Assembly (NCBI GenBank): GCA_029945375.1
Contig: CM057061.1
Location: forward strand, 2,542,001-2,606,000
Reading direction: 5' to 3'
Length of the DNA stretch: 64,000 nucleotides
From: Agaricus subrufescens
Taxonomy: Eukaryota > Basidiomycota > Agaricomycetes > Agaricales > Agaricaceae
The notes beneath the pieces were generated by a model. The model was not told where the DNA came from and ran no database searches. It saw only the letters and a list, made by a program, of their open reading frames with translations. Made by a program: the position numbers and the translations under genes. Positions 31,005 to 43,492 of the stretch are shown piece after piece. Position 1 is the stretch's first letter, and each line of letters opens with the position of its first letter.

Positions 31005-32612
31005 TCACTCCAAAATACAAGAACCCAAATCAATCTTTGCATTGAAACCAGAGGACAGTACATCCCTTATCTCGGAAAGGCTATCCGGATCCCAGTCGAT
31101 GCTAGGGGATAAAGTCAGGTAGAACCGTTCGCTTATCCCTCTAGCATGTAACGCCCTGAACATGTCAATGAACTCCGAAGGCTCGTAGTCATCAAGTGCC
31201 TTAGGGTCCTCTATTGACAATTCACGAAGATTTGGCAAGACATTCAACCCCACCGGTCTATACCCAAACAAAGAAATGCCTTCGAAATGGAGTAGGGGTC
31301 TGCCGATGAACTGAACGATGATTTTAACGCACAGAGTGTCGCATTCGATGAAATGGAGTTCAGTGAGTTGAGGAACATTATACACCAACTGTTCGATGGT
31401 GCCGCCGTTGTCGTAATTACATTGATTGAAGGTAATTGAAGTTAAAGTGGTGGGCAGACTGGCAAAGAAATGAAGTTGAGAGGATCGGAGAGGGAAGTCC
31501 TGTTCGTCGTCACACCATTCGAGAGTGCGGAGCTTGGAGAATCGGATAAATCGTAAAAAGAGGGTGAAGGCATTATTTGAGTCTGCGGAGAGACAACTCC
31601 ACGTCAGTTCTTCGAGGTTAGGGAGTGTCACCAGTCTGGTGAGATTGTATGGTTTGGGATTTGGTGATCCATCGGGCTCCAAACTTTCAAATGAGGTGAA
31701 GTTTGGATATGTCGCTAGTAATTCTAGGGATGTATCAATGTGACTGCCCCTCAAGCGACATGAAGTCATTCCCGGAGGAAACATTATTATGGCAGTACAA
31801 TCGATTAGATGCACGTCCCGGACACAATAAAGCGCCGAAAAGTCGATAAGGAAGTTAGGCAATTCTCGCATCCAGCCTTTTTCAAAGGATGGTTGGGAAA
31901 TTGTCATTGATTCGCAGCGATAGAAGTTCATGTCGATCAGTGTGAGGCATTCGATAGGGGGGTGAATAAGGAGCAGGTTTCGTATGTTGATCGACCTTCT
32001 AAGGAGGATAGCCATCACAAGAGGATCTATGAAGGAAAGAGTTTTTGTGCGATGGGCAGAACTTTGGCGGGAGTTCAGTTCTAGATCCCTGAAATCCACC
32101 TCTATGGAAACCGGAATATTCCTGGCATTTTCGAAGTGGAAGTCGAGGAGCGAGATTTGGGCTTGGATAGAACCTGGAGTGTTGGTGACCCCAAGTGCAA
32201 TGGAGGTCCAAAGATGCGGCGTGGACAGAGCAATTTCGCGCCAGCGACGAGAAACGGCAATGAGAGAGTAGTGGTAGTCTTCTTCGGCGTGATATGTGTC
32301 CTCTGATGATTCAGGGGTATCATGACGATAGGATCCGACTTGGTGAGTCCTGAAGTCGATGGGGGGACGGACAAATTGGAATATATGTGACAACACCTCC
32401 GGTGGCAGATTCCTAGTCGAGTCCTGCACGTCGTTTATCTTACGCAAGAGTATAGCTCTGTCTGCGTTGACACGCGCTATAAGATCATCCAGACGGCGGA
32501 CCTCTGCATAGAGCACAAGGGCAGGATTATCATCCTGGTTCGCCCCCAAAGATGAGGTATCTGGTGTGTATGCGTGAGGGTAATGGCAGCGAGGACATGC
32601 AATTGTCGCCAT
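31005..32612 (-). CDS. F-box/LRR protein, CPRCHY subfamily, duplicate B
   Basis: The frame opens 24 nt upstream (32636), but MATIACPRCHYPHAYTPD at 32612 aligns with the start of duplicate A and is preferred, giving ~535 aa. It has the same order as duplicate A: CxxC head, VRRLDDLIARVNADRAILLR coiled coil, RNLPPEVLSHIFQFVRPP F-box, SRRWREIALSTPHLWTSIA, LPNLEELTWSCLSA, FASLPTTLTSITFNQCNYD, VPQLTELHFIECD and FNAKIDLGSCILE at the end. It is transcribed divergently from POL1 with only ~314 bp between start codons. No disabling change is seen. Confidence 0.85.
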   Translation of the reverse strand: MATIACPRCHYPHAYTPDTSSLGANQDDNPALVLYAEVRRLDDLIARVNADRAILLRKINDVQDSTRNLPPEVLSHIFQFVRPPIDFRTHQVGSYRHDTPESSEDTYHAEEDYHYSLIAVSRRWREIALSTPHLWTSIALGVTNTPGSIQAQISLLDFHFENARNIPVSIEVDFRDLELNSRQSSAHRTKTLSFIDPLVMAILLRRSINIRNLLLIHPPIECLTLIDMNFYRCESMTISQPSFEKGWMRELPNFLIDFSALYCVRDVHLIDCTAIIMFPPGMTSCRLRGSHIDTSLELLATYPNFTSFESLEPDGSPNPKPYNLTRLVTLPNLEELTWSCLSADSNNAFTLFLRFIRFSKLRTLEWCDDEQDFPLRSSQLHFFASLPTTLTSITFNQCNYDNGGTIEQLVYNVPQLTELHFIECDTLCVKIIVQFIGRPLLHFEGISLFGYRPVGLNVLPNLRELSIEDPKALDDYEPSEFIDMFRALHARGISERFYLTLSPSIDWDPDSLSEIRDVLSSGFNAKIDLGSCILE

Positions 32613-32926
32613 AGGGGGAATCAGAGGAGGTGTCACTGTTCGTTCGAGGACTTCACGTTCTTGTCACGTGTCGAATTGACAAGAACGTTTGAGATATGTG
32701 GAATACATGTCCGCACCCCTACAGGAGATACCTGTGTAACGAATGGGTACATTCGGCCTGAGAGAACCACGAGGTTTCCTGACCGTAGGGAGATCCACCC
32801 CAGACGATTACCGGACGACTTGATCTACGGAGCAGGAAAAGAAAGATACGGTGACAGGTCACACAAGAGTCACAAGCACGTGCGTCGTGTCTGCCTGTTT
32901 GTGGCTGTGGACGTTTTAATTGCACC
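32613..32926. promoter_or_regulatory. Bidirectional promoter between F-box gene and POL1
   Basis: 314 bp separate the divergent start codons and must serve both genes. Its duplicated counterpart (30119-30457) still serves the other F-box gene. Shared blocks include GTTCTTGTCACGTGTCGAATTGACA-type sequence (CACGTG E-box near 32665; TCACGTG near 30178) and CACCCCTACMRGAGATRCCTGTG. No clear TATA box was seen. Confidence 0.55.
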
Positions 32927-35900
32927 ATGGACCGATCGCGACGAGGAGCGCCCTCCAAGGCAGACAAGTTGGCCGAGTACAGGCGGGCCAGAGAGGGCGG
33001 GGCGCGTACTTTCAAGGCAAGCATCGCGTCGAGCACCGTCTGCAGCCCCAATCTGACCTCCAGGACAGGAGGAAGACACAACCCTCTACGATGAGGTCAG
33101 CGAGGATCAGTACAAGAGCATCGTCAAGGGCAGGCTTCAAAAGGACGACTTTGTGGTGGATGATGGTGTAGCAGGATATATGGACAACGGCATGGACGAC
33201 TGGATGGACGGCGACGAGGAGTCATCGGACGGCCAAGTTCAGAAGGCCTCGAAGTGTATGTCAAAGTTTTTCATACCAGATCAGCACTTGCTGATACGGT
33301 AATAGCCAGGAAGAAAACCAAAGACTCTTCTGCCAGCGCAAAGCCGCGTCCCAAACCGCGGCCTGCACCCGCTGCACCCTCGATGAGCGCATACCGACCC
33401 GCTGTTTCCGCAGAGCAAGAGAGTGATTTCATGTCATCTCTCCTCGGCGAACTCGATCAGGCCCCAGCCAAAATTCAGCCTCCCAAGTCGCGGAAACGCA
33501 AACCCTCCCCCCAATATATCTCCGATGACGATGTTCCTCCAGCCCGGTCGAAATTCAAGTCCTATCGAAAGAACACTTCGTACATGGACCAATCTTCCGA
33601 CGGCCCGGTCGAAGACAGTCTTCCTGTTAGCGAAGACGATCTCATTAGCCCGAAGAAGAAACCCAAGATCGATGATAGTACGGTTGCACCGGCGCTCGAG
33701 CAACTCGCCGATCTCGACTTCCATAGTAGTTCCGATTTTGATCCTTTGCAGTTCGACGACATTGATTTCAACGAACCGATGGATCTGGATGACGACGACT
33801 TTAAGCCGCCTGTGAAGGAAGAGTCCAAACCTGTAATATCAAATCCGACCAATTCCAATGGCAAATCAGCTGTTAAACCCACCAAAACTGAAGAAGATAC
33901 CAAACCGGCTTGGTTGTCCGTTTACGACTCCCTCAATGTTGAATCTCAGGATTCTCTGGGGCCAATCACTTCGTCGACTTTATCGAACGCGGCTAATATT
34001 GCAGCTCTGGAGACAGACGGTTCTCTCCGATTCTTTTGGATCGATTATCTGGAGTTAGAAGGCAAAATCTACTTTATAGGCAAACTCAAGGACAAGAAAA
34101 CCGGTTCATGGGTATCTTGCTGCGTGACTGTCGAGAATCTGCAGCGTAATTTATTCTGCCTACCCCGTGAAAGACGATTTGATCAGGATGAAGATGGTGA
34201 AATTACGGAAACCGATATCATCCCGACTATGGACGACGTCTATTCAGATTTCGAACTGATTCGGAAGGAGCTGAAGATCAAAAAGTGGCGAGCTAAATTT
34301 GTCAAACGGAAGTATGCCTTCGGGGAAAAAGATGTTCCTCGTAACGAAACTCAATGGCTGAAAGTCGTTTACGGATTCAATGGTACCGTTTCATACTTAC
34401 CGGTGTAGTCAATGCGCTAATTCCAACTTGTAGAACCAGTGGTTCCAGCGCAAGCTGAGAGCCCGAACATCGCCCGAATATTCGGGACTGGTACAAGCGC
34501 TTTTGAACTCCTAGTACTAAAGCGGAAAATTATGGGTCCCTGCTGGTTACAAGTCAAAAATCCCGTCGTCGACAACAAGGGAGTGAGTCAATGGACCTCA
34601 TGCTAGGCTCTCGTGTTCCACTGACATCGTTACCAGGTATCTTGGTGTAAACTAGAAGTTACGGTCTCGAACCCTAAAGACATCACGCCGTTGTCTGATG
34701 CGGACCCTGACATACCTAAAGATACACCGCCCCTCACAGTTATGAGCCTCTCCATTCGTTCTATTGTCAACCACCGTGAAAATGCGCGCGAGATTGTGTG
34801 TGCTAGCAGCCGCACATGGCAAAATCGTCAGTATATGCGTTTGAATTTCGTTTGCAAAGAACTGATCAGTAATTAGTCCAAATTGATGACCCAACACCGC
34901 CTGACAAGTTACCTTGTCGTGTTCAAACATTTGTTCGACCATTGGATAAATTCCCTCCCAACTTCGAAGCAAGAGCTAGAGCTGGCAGTCGAGGCTCTAT
35001 TTCGCCTGTCACCAACGAGACTATGCTTCTGAACCAGCTTATACGTGAGTATAATTTGCACATTCTTCTAGTAAAGTTAAATTCATGTTCGGATTAGAGG
35101 AGATTTACAAGATGGATCCAGATGTGATCTTGGGACACGAATTTCTTGGTGTTTCGCTTGATATCCTTCTCCATAGGATGCGGAGCCTAAAGGTCAAACA
35201 CTGGTCGCGCCTCGGTCGCTTTAGACGCTCGAAATGGCCCAACGTCGGGCGACAAGGGACAAATATTCGGTTCCTTAACGGTCGTATGCTTTGTGACCTG
35301 GCAAGTGACGGTGCAAAGGCAAGTTCTCGTTCCTCATGCTTTGAATGTTATTAACGAGTACGGAACAACAGAGTATGATCGCATCCACAACGTGGTCTCT
35401 TACCGAAATGTGCCGAACTCATCTGAATTTCGAAAGACCGGAGATCGATCCAGATGATACTGCGAGCTACTTTGATGGGAGTTTGAGTCACCCGAATAAG
35501 ATGCTGGAGTTTGTGCAGCATTGTGAATTGGATGCACATTATCAGATGGCCATTGGTTCTAAGGTACAGATTTTACCTTTGACGAAGCAGTTGACGAATT
35601 TGGCTGGGAATGCTTGGTATGCCTACTGCATGTCTCCATCTGTGCGCTTATGCAAGTTGTTTCGCAGGAATAAAACTCTTAATGGAGGTCGCGCGGAACG
35701 TAACGAGTATATCTTACTACACGAGTTCCATCGTTTGAAGTACATTGTTCCTGACAAGACTTACGGCAAGAAAAGCGCACCCGTCAAGCAGGATGACGAT
35801 GATCCCGACGCGCCAAAGGCGAAAGGGAAGAAGGATAAATACAAAGGTGGTCTTGTGTTTGACCCGAAGCGTGGTCTATGGGATACATACATCCTAGTCA

Positions 35901-38183
35901 TGGATTTCAACTCGCTTTACCCGAGCATTATTCAAGAATACAACATTGACTTTACAACAGTCGAACAATTCGATGTCGAAGAGGTACGTTTTTCCCAACA
36001 CCCCCGTAACCACCACTTATCATTGAGGATTGCATTACCTTTGTAGAACGGCGAAGAAAAGATCCCTGATCCACCACCACCAAAAACCGCGCAGGGTGTT
36101 TTACCAAGACTTATCGCTACGCTGGTTCAGCGTCGTCGTCAAGTCAAATCACTTATGAAAGACAAGACCGCATCGCATGCGAAGCTGTTACAATATGACA
36201 TTAAGCAACAGGCTTTGAAGTTGACGGCTAATAGTATGTACGGGTGTCTCGGTTTTGAATATTCGAGGTTCTATGCAAGACCTTTGGCGGCACTTACGAC
36301 GTATAAAGGTCGTGAGATTCTGACGCATACGAGAGAGTTGGCTGAGAGTTTGAACTTGAATGTGAGTATATGCGGCCTTTATCTATTTTTTCGTGACTTG
36401 AATTGATAAAATCGTTAGGTGGTGTATGGAGACACAGATTCCGTGTTCGTTAACTCGGGTCAAAACGAACTCTCTGAAGCTCTGAAAATCTCAGCCTCGT
36501 TCAAGAAAGCGGTTAATGATCGTTACAAACTTCTCGAGATTGATCTAGACGGGGTATTCCAAAGGTTGTTATTATTGCAAAAGAAGAAGTATGCTGCACT
36601 TAAAGTCGAGGATGGTGGGAAGACGAAGGTTGAAATCAAAGGTCTCGATATGAAACGACGAGAGTATTGTGGTTTATCGAAGAACGTTTCACAGTAAGTA
36701 ATGTCATTTTCGTATGGTAAGGTGGGTTCGAGTAGCTGATTTTGCTATAGATATGTTTTGGATCAGATTCTCTCTGGAGAACCAACTGAGATCGTTGTTG
36801 AAAACATTCACGAATATCTGGCGACCATCGGACAGAATGTACGCAATGGTTCGACGAAGCTAGACGAGTTCATCATCTTCAAAGTAATTATCCTCCCCGT
36901 CTCCTCTGTTCCTATCTGTTGATGTAGTCATTCTAGCGTCTAGGGAAGAACCCTGAAGATTATCCTGATGCCAAAAATCAACCTCATGTTCAAGTTGCTC
37001 TTCGTATCAAGAGTAGAGGTGGTAGTGCGCGAAATGGAGATGTTATCCCGTATATCTTCTGTTCGAGTGGAGAGGGTACTACCAAGACGTCCCAGGCTGA
37101 TAGGGCCAAGCATCCAGATGAGGTGAAGAAAGCGAATGGGGAGTTCATAATAGGTAGGTTCATGTTGGTGATGGATGCGTAGCTCTGTTCACTGATGTTT
37201 TTGATATCAGATTACGACTTTTATCTGTCACAACAAGTTCTACCACCGATTGAGCGTTTATGTGATTCAATTGAAGGTACAGATCGATCGCGGTTGGCTG
37301 AATGTCTGGGTGAGCACCTCTAAACTTCGGCGCAATATCACGCTTAATTAACTTTTGTCATGGTACAGGGTTGGATCCTATGCGATATCGGCAGATCACT
37401 TCTGGGGGGTCCGATGAGAAGGCGTTCATACCATTGGACTCTCAGCTTTCTGACAAGGAACGTTTCAAAGATGCAAAACCTTTCCTTATCCAATGTCGGA
37501 GCTGCAAAGGCGAACTCAACTTTTCCCCGATTAATGATCGTGAAGTAAGCGTCTGTTTGTCCAAATTGGTTTTAGTTGCTCATCACTGTTGTCATTCAGC
37601 TCTCTATTGTTCAGCCTTCTGGATTGATTTGTCCGGCCTGCAAGGCACCATTCTCTCTTGCGAGTATCGAGCTTCAATTAGAGGTCCAGGTACGAGAGAC
37701 GATAGGCAGGTATTATGAAGGTTGGACTGTTTGTGATGACCCTACGTGTCGGCATCGGACGAGAATGATGAGCGTGTATGGAAGGAGGTGTTTGAAACCA
37801 GGGTGTAAAGGAACTGTAGCCTTCGAGGTGAGTAGTTATGCCCCTATTCCGAACTCTTTTGATTGAAGTTTCCCCCCTCCCAATTCAAGTATACGGATAA
37901 ACAAATATATAATCAACTCCGATACTATTCCTACTTGTTCGACGGTGAAAAGGCCAAGAAAGCGGCTACCGGTTCGACAGACTCTGGTACTTACTCTTCA
38001 TTCTCCGGCCCAACTCCATGTTGTTTTTGTTACTGATGTCAATTTTTAGATGCCGTCACCGCTATTGTCGGTCAAAGGAAGACTGATCTCGTGAGGCTGT
38101 CAAATTGCGTTGAAAAGCATCTTAATATGTCTGGGCATCGTTGGGTGGATTTGAAGGGCCTGTTTTCGTTTATGAAAATATGA
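32927..38183 (+). CDS. POL1: DNA polymerase alpha catalytic subunit
   Basis: Seventeen exons join in frame to ~1,455 aa, the usual length. Exons: 32927-33016, 33069-33255, 33306-34382, 34434-34582, 34637-34826, 34877-35044, 35098-35318, 35372-35983, 36047-36361, 36419-36693, 36751-36883, 36937-37153, 37211-37309, 37369-37544, 37600-37827, 37890-37986, 38050-38183. The N terminus is the DNA_pol_alpha_N type ([26 protein letters not shown]). Family B motifs: [49 protein letters not shown]-terminal cysteine pairs ([32 protein letters not shown]) form the zinc and second metal modules binding the B subunit. It extends RNA primers in the primase complex during replication. Introns 1 and 7 have GC donors. 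Confidence 0.95.
33017..33068 (+). other. POL1 intron 1, GC-AG type
   Basis: AAG|GCAAGC to CAG|GAGGAAGAC, 52 bp. Reading through hits a TGA. Removal joins GARTFK to [10 protein letters not shown] in frame, as in the family. Confidence 0.8.
35319..35371 (+). other. POL1 intron 7, GC-AG type
   Basis: AAAG|GCAAGT to ACAG|AGTATG, 53 bp. Joining gives [15 protein letters not shown] in frame. No alternative GT donor gives the correct phase. Confidence 0.8.
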
Positions 38184-38811
38184 TTGGTAGAGTACTAGGT
38201 TTTTTTTGTTTTTATTTATTCCGCGTGCTTTGTTGTTAGCAATATTATGAGCACGATTGTATTGATAGCACCAAGTTTTCTAAAATGTGTGGGCGATCTC
38301 AAGAGCTCATCTGACATCGGTAGGTGTGCCGTGCCCCCCAAATTCTATTACGTGTGGAAAGTCCTGGAACAACAGGAGTTCTACTGTCATCCTGTACTTA
38401 CATACCAATAGCCTGCTGCTGACCCTACAGAGCGGTCTAGCCTCGCATCTTGTACTTCTCCTCGGCCGCTGATCTCCACCGTCGAAGCAGTATATTTTCC
38501 CCTCCGCTCGTATGGTTAAATTCCCAAGGTTGACGCCACACAGTATTGCCTAGCTGGTAGGGTAGTAGAACTCGAAGTTTTCCTTCCGGTATTAATTTAC
38601 TAGCCTTGCATTCTCACCTGGAAAGTTACATAAAATAGATGCGCAACAAGGTAATCCGTTACACCGCTTCATTTTCCTAGCATTATCAACTAATTTACAC
38701 CCATTTTTACACTTATTGTACAAGTTACGCGTCAGCGCGCGGAACAACAGACGTGGATCTGTATGAAACTCCTAGTACAGTCAATCATACTGTGTTGAAA
38801 GTGTTTCCTCG

Positions 38812-40689
38812 TTAATCAAATTCGCCATCGAAAATATCCCAAGCATCTCTAGTAACAAAATCAGTGGTAAGAACTTCGGCAAGGACACAAGACTGACCTG
38901 GGTCGGGGTCGTGCGACGATGTACGTCAACTTGGGAATCTTAGGTTCGTCGTTATCATCATCCGAGCTCCGTCCATCCCCGCTCGTCTCCGCGATTCCAT
39001 TCTTCCCGCTTGATGTTTCTGACGCCGGCTTACCAGTGAACTCCCATTGTAGGACAATTCGATTCCACGCTTTTCGACGATCGTCATATTTCGAATGGTC
39101 TAGTTCACGCAGATTTGGTAAAATCTGGGCCAGATGCATGATAGCGACATGCATTGTGTTGTTATCCCGTTCGGCAGCTTCCCATACAATATGTCCTCGT
39201 AATACTTCAAGGCAGGGGAAATGGGATAGCATCCAGTACACATCATCCTACAAGAACAGATCAGACTTCGAAAGGAAGATGCTGGGAAGTACATACAAGT
39301 TTAATGGGCGGGGATTGGTATGAGGTTGGTCGGTCAGGGAGAGAGAGCCACGTGATCCTCGGGAAGACATCACCGACTCGACATAGATCATCGAGACGGC
39401 TGAATGTGTCGAGTTTCAACTTTCGAAGTGCTGTAGGGTTCATAAAACGGTTATGGAGATCAACAAGTGACCTAGCATCAAAGTAAGGTATATAAAGCTC
39501 TTCGAGCGGGCGTTGAATAGAGGCGGCTGTGGAAGGTAGAGCAGGGTTTCCTTCGAGGTTATCCGTGGGGTACTCGGGAATCGAAGGGAGGAGTTGGAGT
39601 TGGAAAGATGCGAACGACACGGAAGTTGGTGTGGAAGGCGGTTCACCGACAGAGGCGAGGCATTTCACGACTTGCGGTGTCGTTTTCAAAGCCTTGAGGT
39701 TAGGTAATACATCTGGACTCAAATTTAAACCTCCAACGGGAAACCAAAAAAGCCTTTCGAGACTGGGATGGCCTGCAATGAACCGTAAGCAGCGCTCATC
39801 CGCCCGTTCAGATGCGGCTGCGGAAGCTCCGGTAAGCAGCAATAATTTGAGATGCTTGAGACCTGGGAACGATAAATTTTTGAGGTCCGGGAACTCTAAC
39901 GGAATTTGGAGGTGCTTATAGAAAGTTCCGTTAGTGGCATCATTACGTAGAGGGTTAGAAGACGCACCTCTAGCTCAGGGTTATTGATAAGCAGGCGCTG
40001 AACATGCGGTGAAATGGCAGGATTCACCCAGGCATCACTTGAAAGATTCAAGGATTTCATATTTCGGAAGCGCCAAAGCTGGCACATAATCAGCCGAACA
40101 AAACGCAAATGAAGATGGGTGTGTTTACTGGATACTGTTGGCTCTCGGGATCAGAACGATAGGACGGGGCGTGGTAGCCGAAAGGGCCAATTAGCGCGAG
40201 AGACTCGAGGTTGCTGTTGTGCAAAAGTGCCTGTAAAATGGAATCCTCGTGTTGGACAGCGACAGTGGGCTTGTACGGAGGCCGCATATGAAATTCCCAT
40301 ACAAAAGTCCTAAGGGACCTCATATATCGAATTGCCTTGCATAGGTTCTCTATCCTAGCCGCCTCCAAATCATAACTGCGCTCGTGGGTAATCGAAGGTT
40401 TGACAAGAGTGTGGGGTATGCGATCGGGTTGTAGCTGCGTATTCTTGTCGCTTATATGGATATGGATAATAAAACTAGAAAGGTCGGCTCTGTGAGCCAA
40501 GTGTTCCCAGAGCTCCGGACGAGAGTGCCTGATGCGAAGGATCCGGTACTGTGTATGGCGAGGGATGGCGAATGAAGCACAAGCGCGACTCGCGAGAGCA
40601 AACGATAGCAGGTCCACATGGGCCTCTATGAGCGAAAGAATCGCATCGAGTATTTCTGGAGGAAGGGGGAGGACAGGCGCAGAGTTCAT
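38812..40689 (-). CDS. Divergent F-box-like/LRR protein
   Basis: Starts MNSAPVLPLPPEILDAILSL at 40689 (F-box-like core LPPEILDAIL, then FALASRACASFAIPRHTQYR). It continues with LRR-like exons: SLRTFVWEFHMRPPYKP, LLHNSNLESLALIGPFGYHA, FRNMKSLNLSSDAW, FPGLKHLKLLLLTG, HPSLERLFWFPVGGLNLSP, VFPRITWLSLPDRP and MLSHFPCLEVLRGHI. The last exon adds DAWDIFDGEFD, stop at 38812. Introns lie near 40090-40115, 39900-39960, 39245-39300 and 38855-38905 with GT-AG ends. It lacks the CxxC head and coiled coil of the cluster family, so it is a separate F-box lineage. It converges on POL1 with ~630 bp between the genes, in which nothing else was recognised. Confidence 0.75.
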
Positions 40690-42034
40690 CGTGATGTTTC
40701 CCAGTTAGCCGGTTCCATCGTGCACAATCAGTGTGTTTGGCCTTGTTTGGTTTTATCATATGCAATTACGAATATTCTCCTCCGTCTACGTCAACACACG
40801 GTGAGCGGAATGCCCTACGCACAGCGGTCATGAGCCTTATGTCTTCCAAAAGCTGATGCCCTTCCCCGTGCCATCCGCTACCGTAGCCACAAAATGCCCG
40901 CACCCTGTCCCTCAGCTGGATCCGAGATGCTCGTAGCATGGTTGATACCAAGTTAATTTTCGCCAAGTTTACCACAGATCAAGCGAAGGCGTTGAGCGCC
41001 AGGCAATCCCAACTTCCGGGACTCTAGACCTGGATTCCCTCACATTTCAACTGTCAGCAAAGGTGCCTCTTGTCAAATACAGTTTCTTTGATGTTAATAG
41101 CGCCAACGTTGTTTGCGCGCGGCACAAAATTTCAATGGTCCACGTCCCTGATGGTTAGCTCACCATATAGTCCCTGGATCCCGAGAAAACTCGAACCTTG
41201 TAATGATTTGTTCTCCTGGCAGCCCTAGCCTCACAAGGCCCATTTCACCTCGCCTTCTGACATTCATTTCGGACATATAACTTCGACGCCTTGCCAATTA
41301 TTTCAATTTGTTATGTCAAACTCGGCGGTAAGATGGTAAACCTCAACGTTAAGTCTCACCCAACATCCACCAACCTTACCATCCCTTTCGCCTTGAGCCC
41401 TTAGACGTGACTAGATATGGCGTGTCTTTTCATGCACGTAAAATCCGTTGATACACATCACTCAATTCAGCTTCGACATTTTGTACGTATGTTTGCGTGT
41501 TTTTGGCTGTCTGACGATATTTGGGTATTCTCAAGGTTGGTCTGCGGTGCTTCTAGTGTTGATAGAGGTCCATATTCGTGAGGTACTAAGATATGTTTAA
41601 ACTGACACTATTCCATCTGTCTTTTGTGGTGCAGGATCCTGTTTAAACCTGGAAGCTCCAACGATGCGTGCGGCACGCCACCTAGAAGTGGGCTCAAAAA
41701 GAGCAAAAAGAGAAAACACATCTTTCTTTTGGAACCGATTCAAATCGGGCAGTCTATCTTCAGTGCTGTAGGCATCATTTTTCCAAATTAAACCCATATC
41801 GTCAACCGCTGGTTGGATCTGCCGACAATCTGACCAGGCTCTGATTGATATACAGATTCCTGGATAGATTATGTCTATTACGGATGACGAAAAATTTAAC
41901 GATCAATGAGTTCTCCAGCTTATAAGTAGGCGCATTCGTGTATCTCAGGGAGACACCCCACTCCCAATTCCAGTGGTCGCCCTGCATAGAGGCCCAAGCT
42001 CGCCGTCTTTCCTCTCCATCTCGTTACGATTATC
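40690..42034. other. Intergenic, no gene recognised
   Basis: 1.3 kb between two divergent genes. It contains a TTATAAG box near 41920, ~115 bp before the aquaporin ATG, a possible core promoter. Short ORFs only. Confidence 0.5.
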
Positions 42035-43492
42035 ATGTCCGATGTACTACACCCAGACCAAGCCGCGTCTGCTAGGCGCAGCCTGCAAAAACAACATGAC
42101 AATCGTGACAGTCGTGATCTTGAATTCCCAGAGAACAGGTCTGTCGGAACTGTAACGACAAACCAACGAGACGAGGAAAACACTTTCACCCACTACCGGT
42201 GAGGTTCTTTCAGAAGAAAATCGTACGTTCTGTTGGCTGACATCTTCATCAGAAGCATTATCTCGGAATATGCGGGAGAGTTCGTCGGGACCATGACGCT
42301 TTGCATCTTTGGTCTTGGTGCCAATTGCCAGGTAAACCTTTCTAATGCCCCGGCACTGGGTGCTTCGGCCGGTGTAAGTTTGTCATCAGTTGGTCACAAT
42401 AGTCAATTCACTAATCTAACTTCACAATGAATAAGAATTTTACTTCAGTCAGTTTGTCATGGGGTGCAGGTTTGTTATCAATTTCGCTCTTTGTTGTATA
42501 CGTCTTATGTCAATAATGACAGGGATTGCTCTCGGTGTCTGGATTGCCGATGAGGGACACATTAATCCTGCTGTAAGTGTCATTCAATCAGTCAGCGTTC
42601 TTGTATTTACTCATCTTGCTGCGCAGGTTACACTGGCGCTTGCCACATGGCGGAAATTCCCATGGAAGAAGGTACCATACTATATTCTAGCCCAAGTTCT
42701 TGGCGGGCTTGTGGGTGCCGCTATCGTCTACGGAAATTATTTCCACGCTATATCCGTTGTCGAGGGTGGTTCCAGTATTCGAACCATGAAAACTGCTGGT
42801 CTTTTCGGGACCTTCCCTGTAAGTCTATCATCTATACCTTATTGCTCTCCCGAAAAATTAATCCCCGATCGTTTAGGTGCCATTCATCAGTGATGCATCC
42901 GCCTTCTTCTCTGAATTCCTCGGCTCTGCAATGCTTCTTCTTGGGATCCTTACTTTGACCGACAAAAAGAATGGTGTACCGGGTTATCTTGTCCCGGTAG
43001 GGCTGTTCTTAACGCTTTATGCTATCGGGGCTGCTTTGGGCTATGAAACAGGTACATGAACTCGCTTGGGATAAGCACAGTGATATAACAGATTCCTGAT
43101 GGTGTTGGAACTAGGTTTCGCATTGAATCCGGCTAGGGACTTTGGCCCGAGGGCACTCACTGCAATGGTTGGGTATGGCAGTCAAGTCTTCACTGCGAGA
43201 AGGTACGTCAACCTTGCATTGTTCTCCGGAATTCATGGTTTCGCATGTTGCCAACGTGTTTACTAGTCACTACTGGATTTGGAGTCCGATCATTGCCTGT
43301 ACCCTCGGAGCTCAGGTTGCAACGTTCTTATACGACCTCCTGATCTACCGAGAAAAAGATACTTTGGTTTACAGAATGTACGCATTTCTTCGTTTTTCTT
43401 TCTCATTCTTTGAGCCCAACTTTCTCTTTAGCCTTGGTCCCCGTCGCCGTGACGCACAAAGCCCCGCCCATAGCTCGTCTATGACCGTCTAA
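42035..43492 (+). CDS. Aquaglyceroporin-like channel, copy 1
   Basis: Starts [20 protein letters not shown]. Introns are ~50-70 bp. Exons join to six membrane helices: [40 protein letters not shown] with the first [61 protein letters not shown]; and [20 protein letters not shown] with the second NPA. The final helix is [20 protein letters not shown]. The NPARDxGPR signature, with Asp after the second NPAR, is typical of glycerol-conducting aquaglyceroporins. It ends [16 protein letters not shown] at 43492. The hydrophilic N terminus (~55 aa) is poorly conserved with copy 2. Predicted plasma-membrane water/glycerol channel. Confidence 0.9.

Larger units (their letters stand above)
30708..33187. 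repeat. Tandem segmental duplication, copy 2 (~2.5 kb)
   Basis: Begins GTGGAACACAGGGCTGCGCC directly after copy 1 and ends GATATATGGACAA inside POL1 exon 2, where unique POL1 sequence resumes. This copy contains the intact POL1 start, so the original locus is probably this one. Confidence 0.9.
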
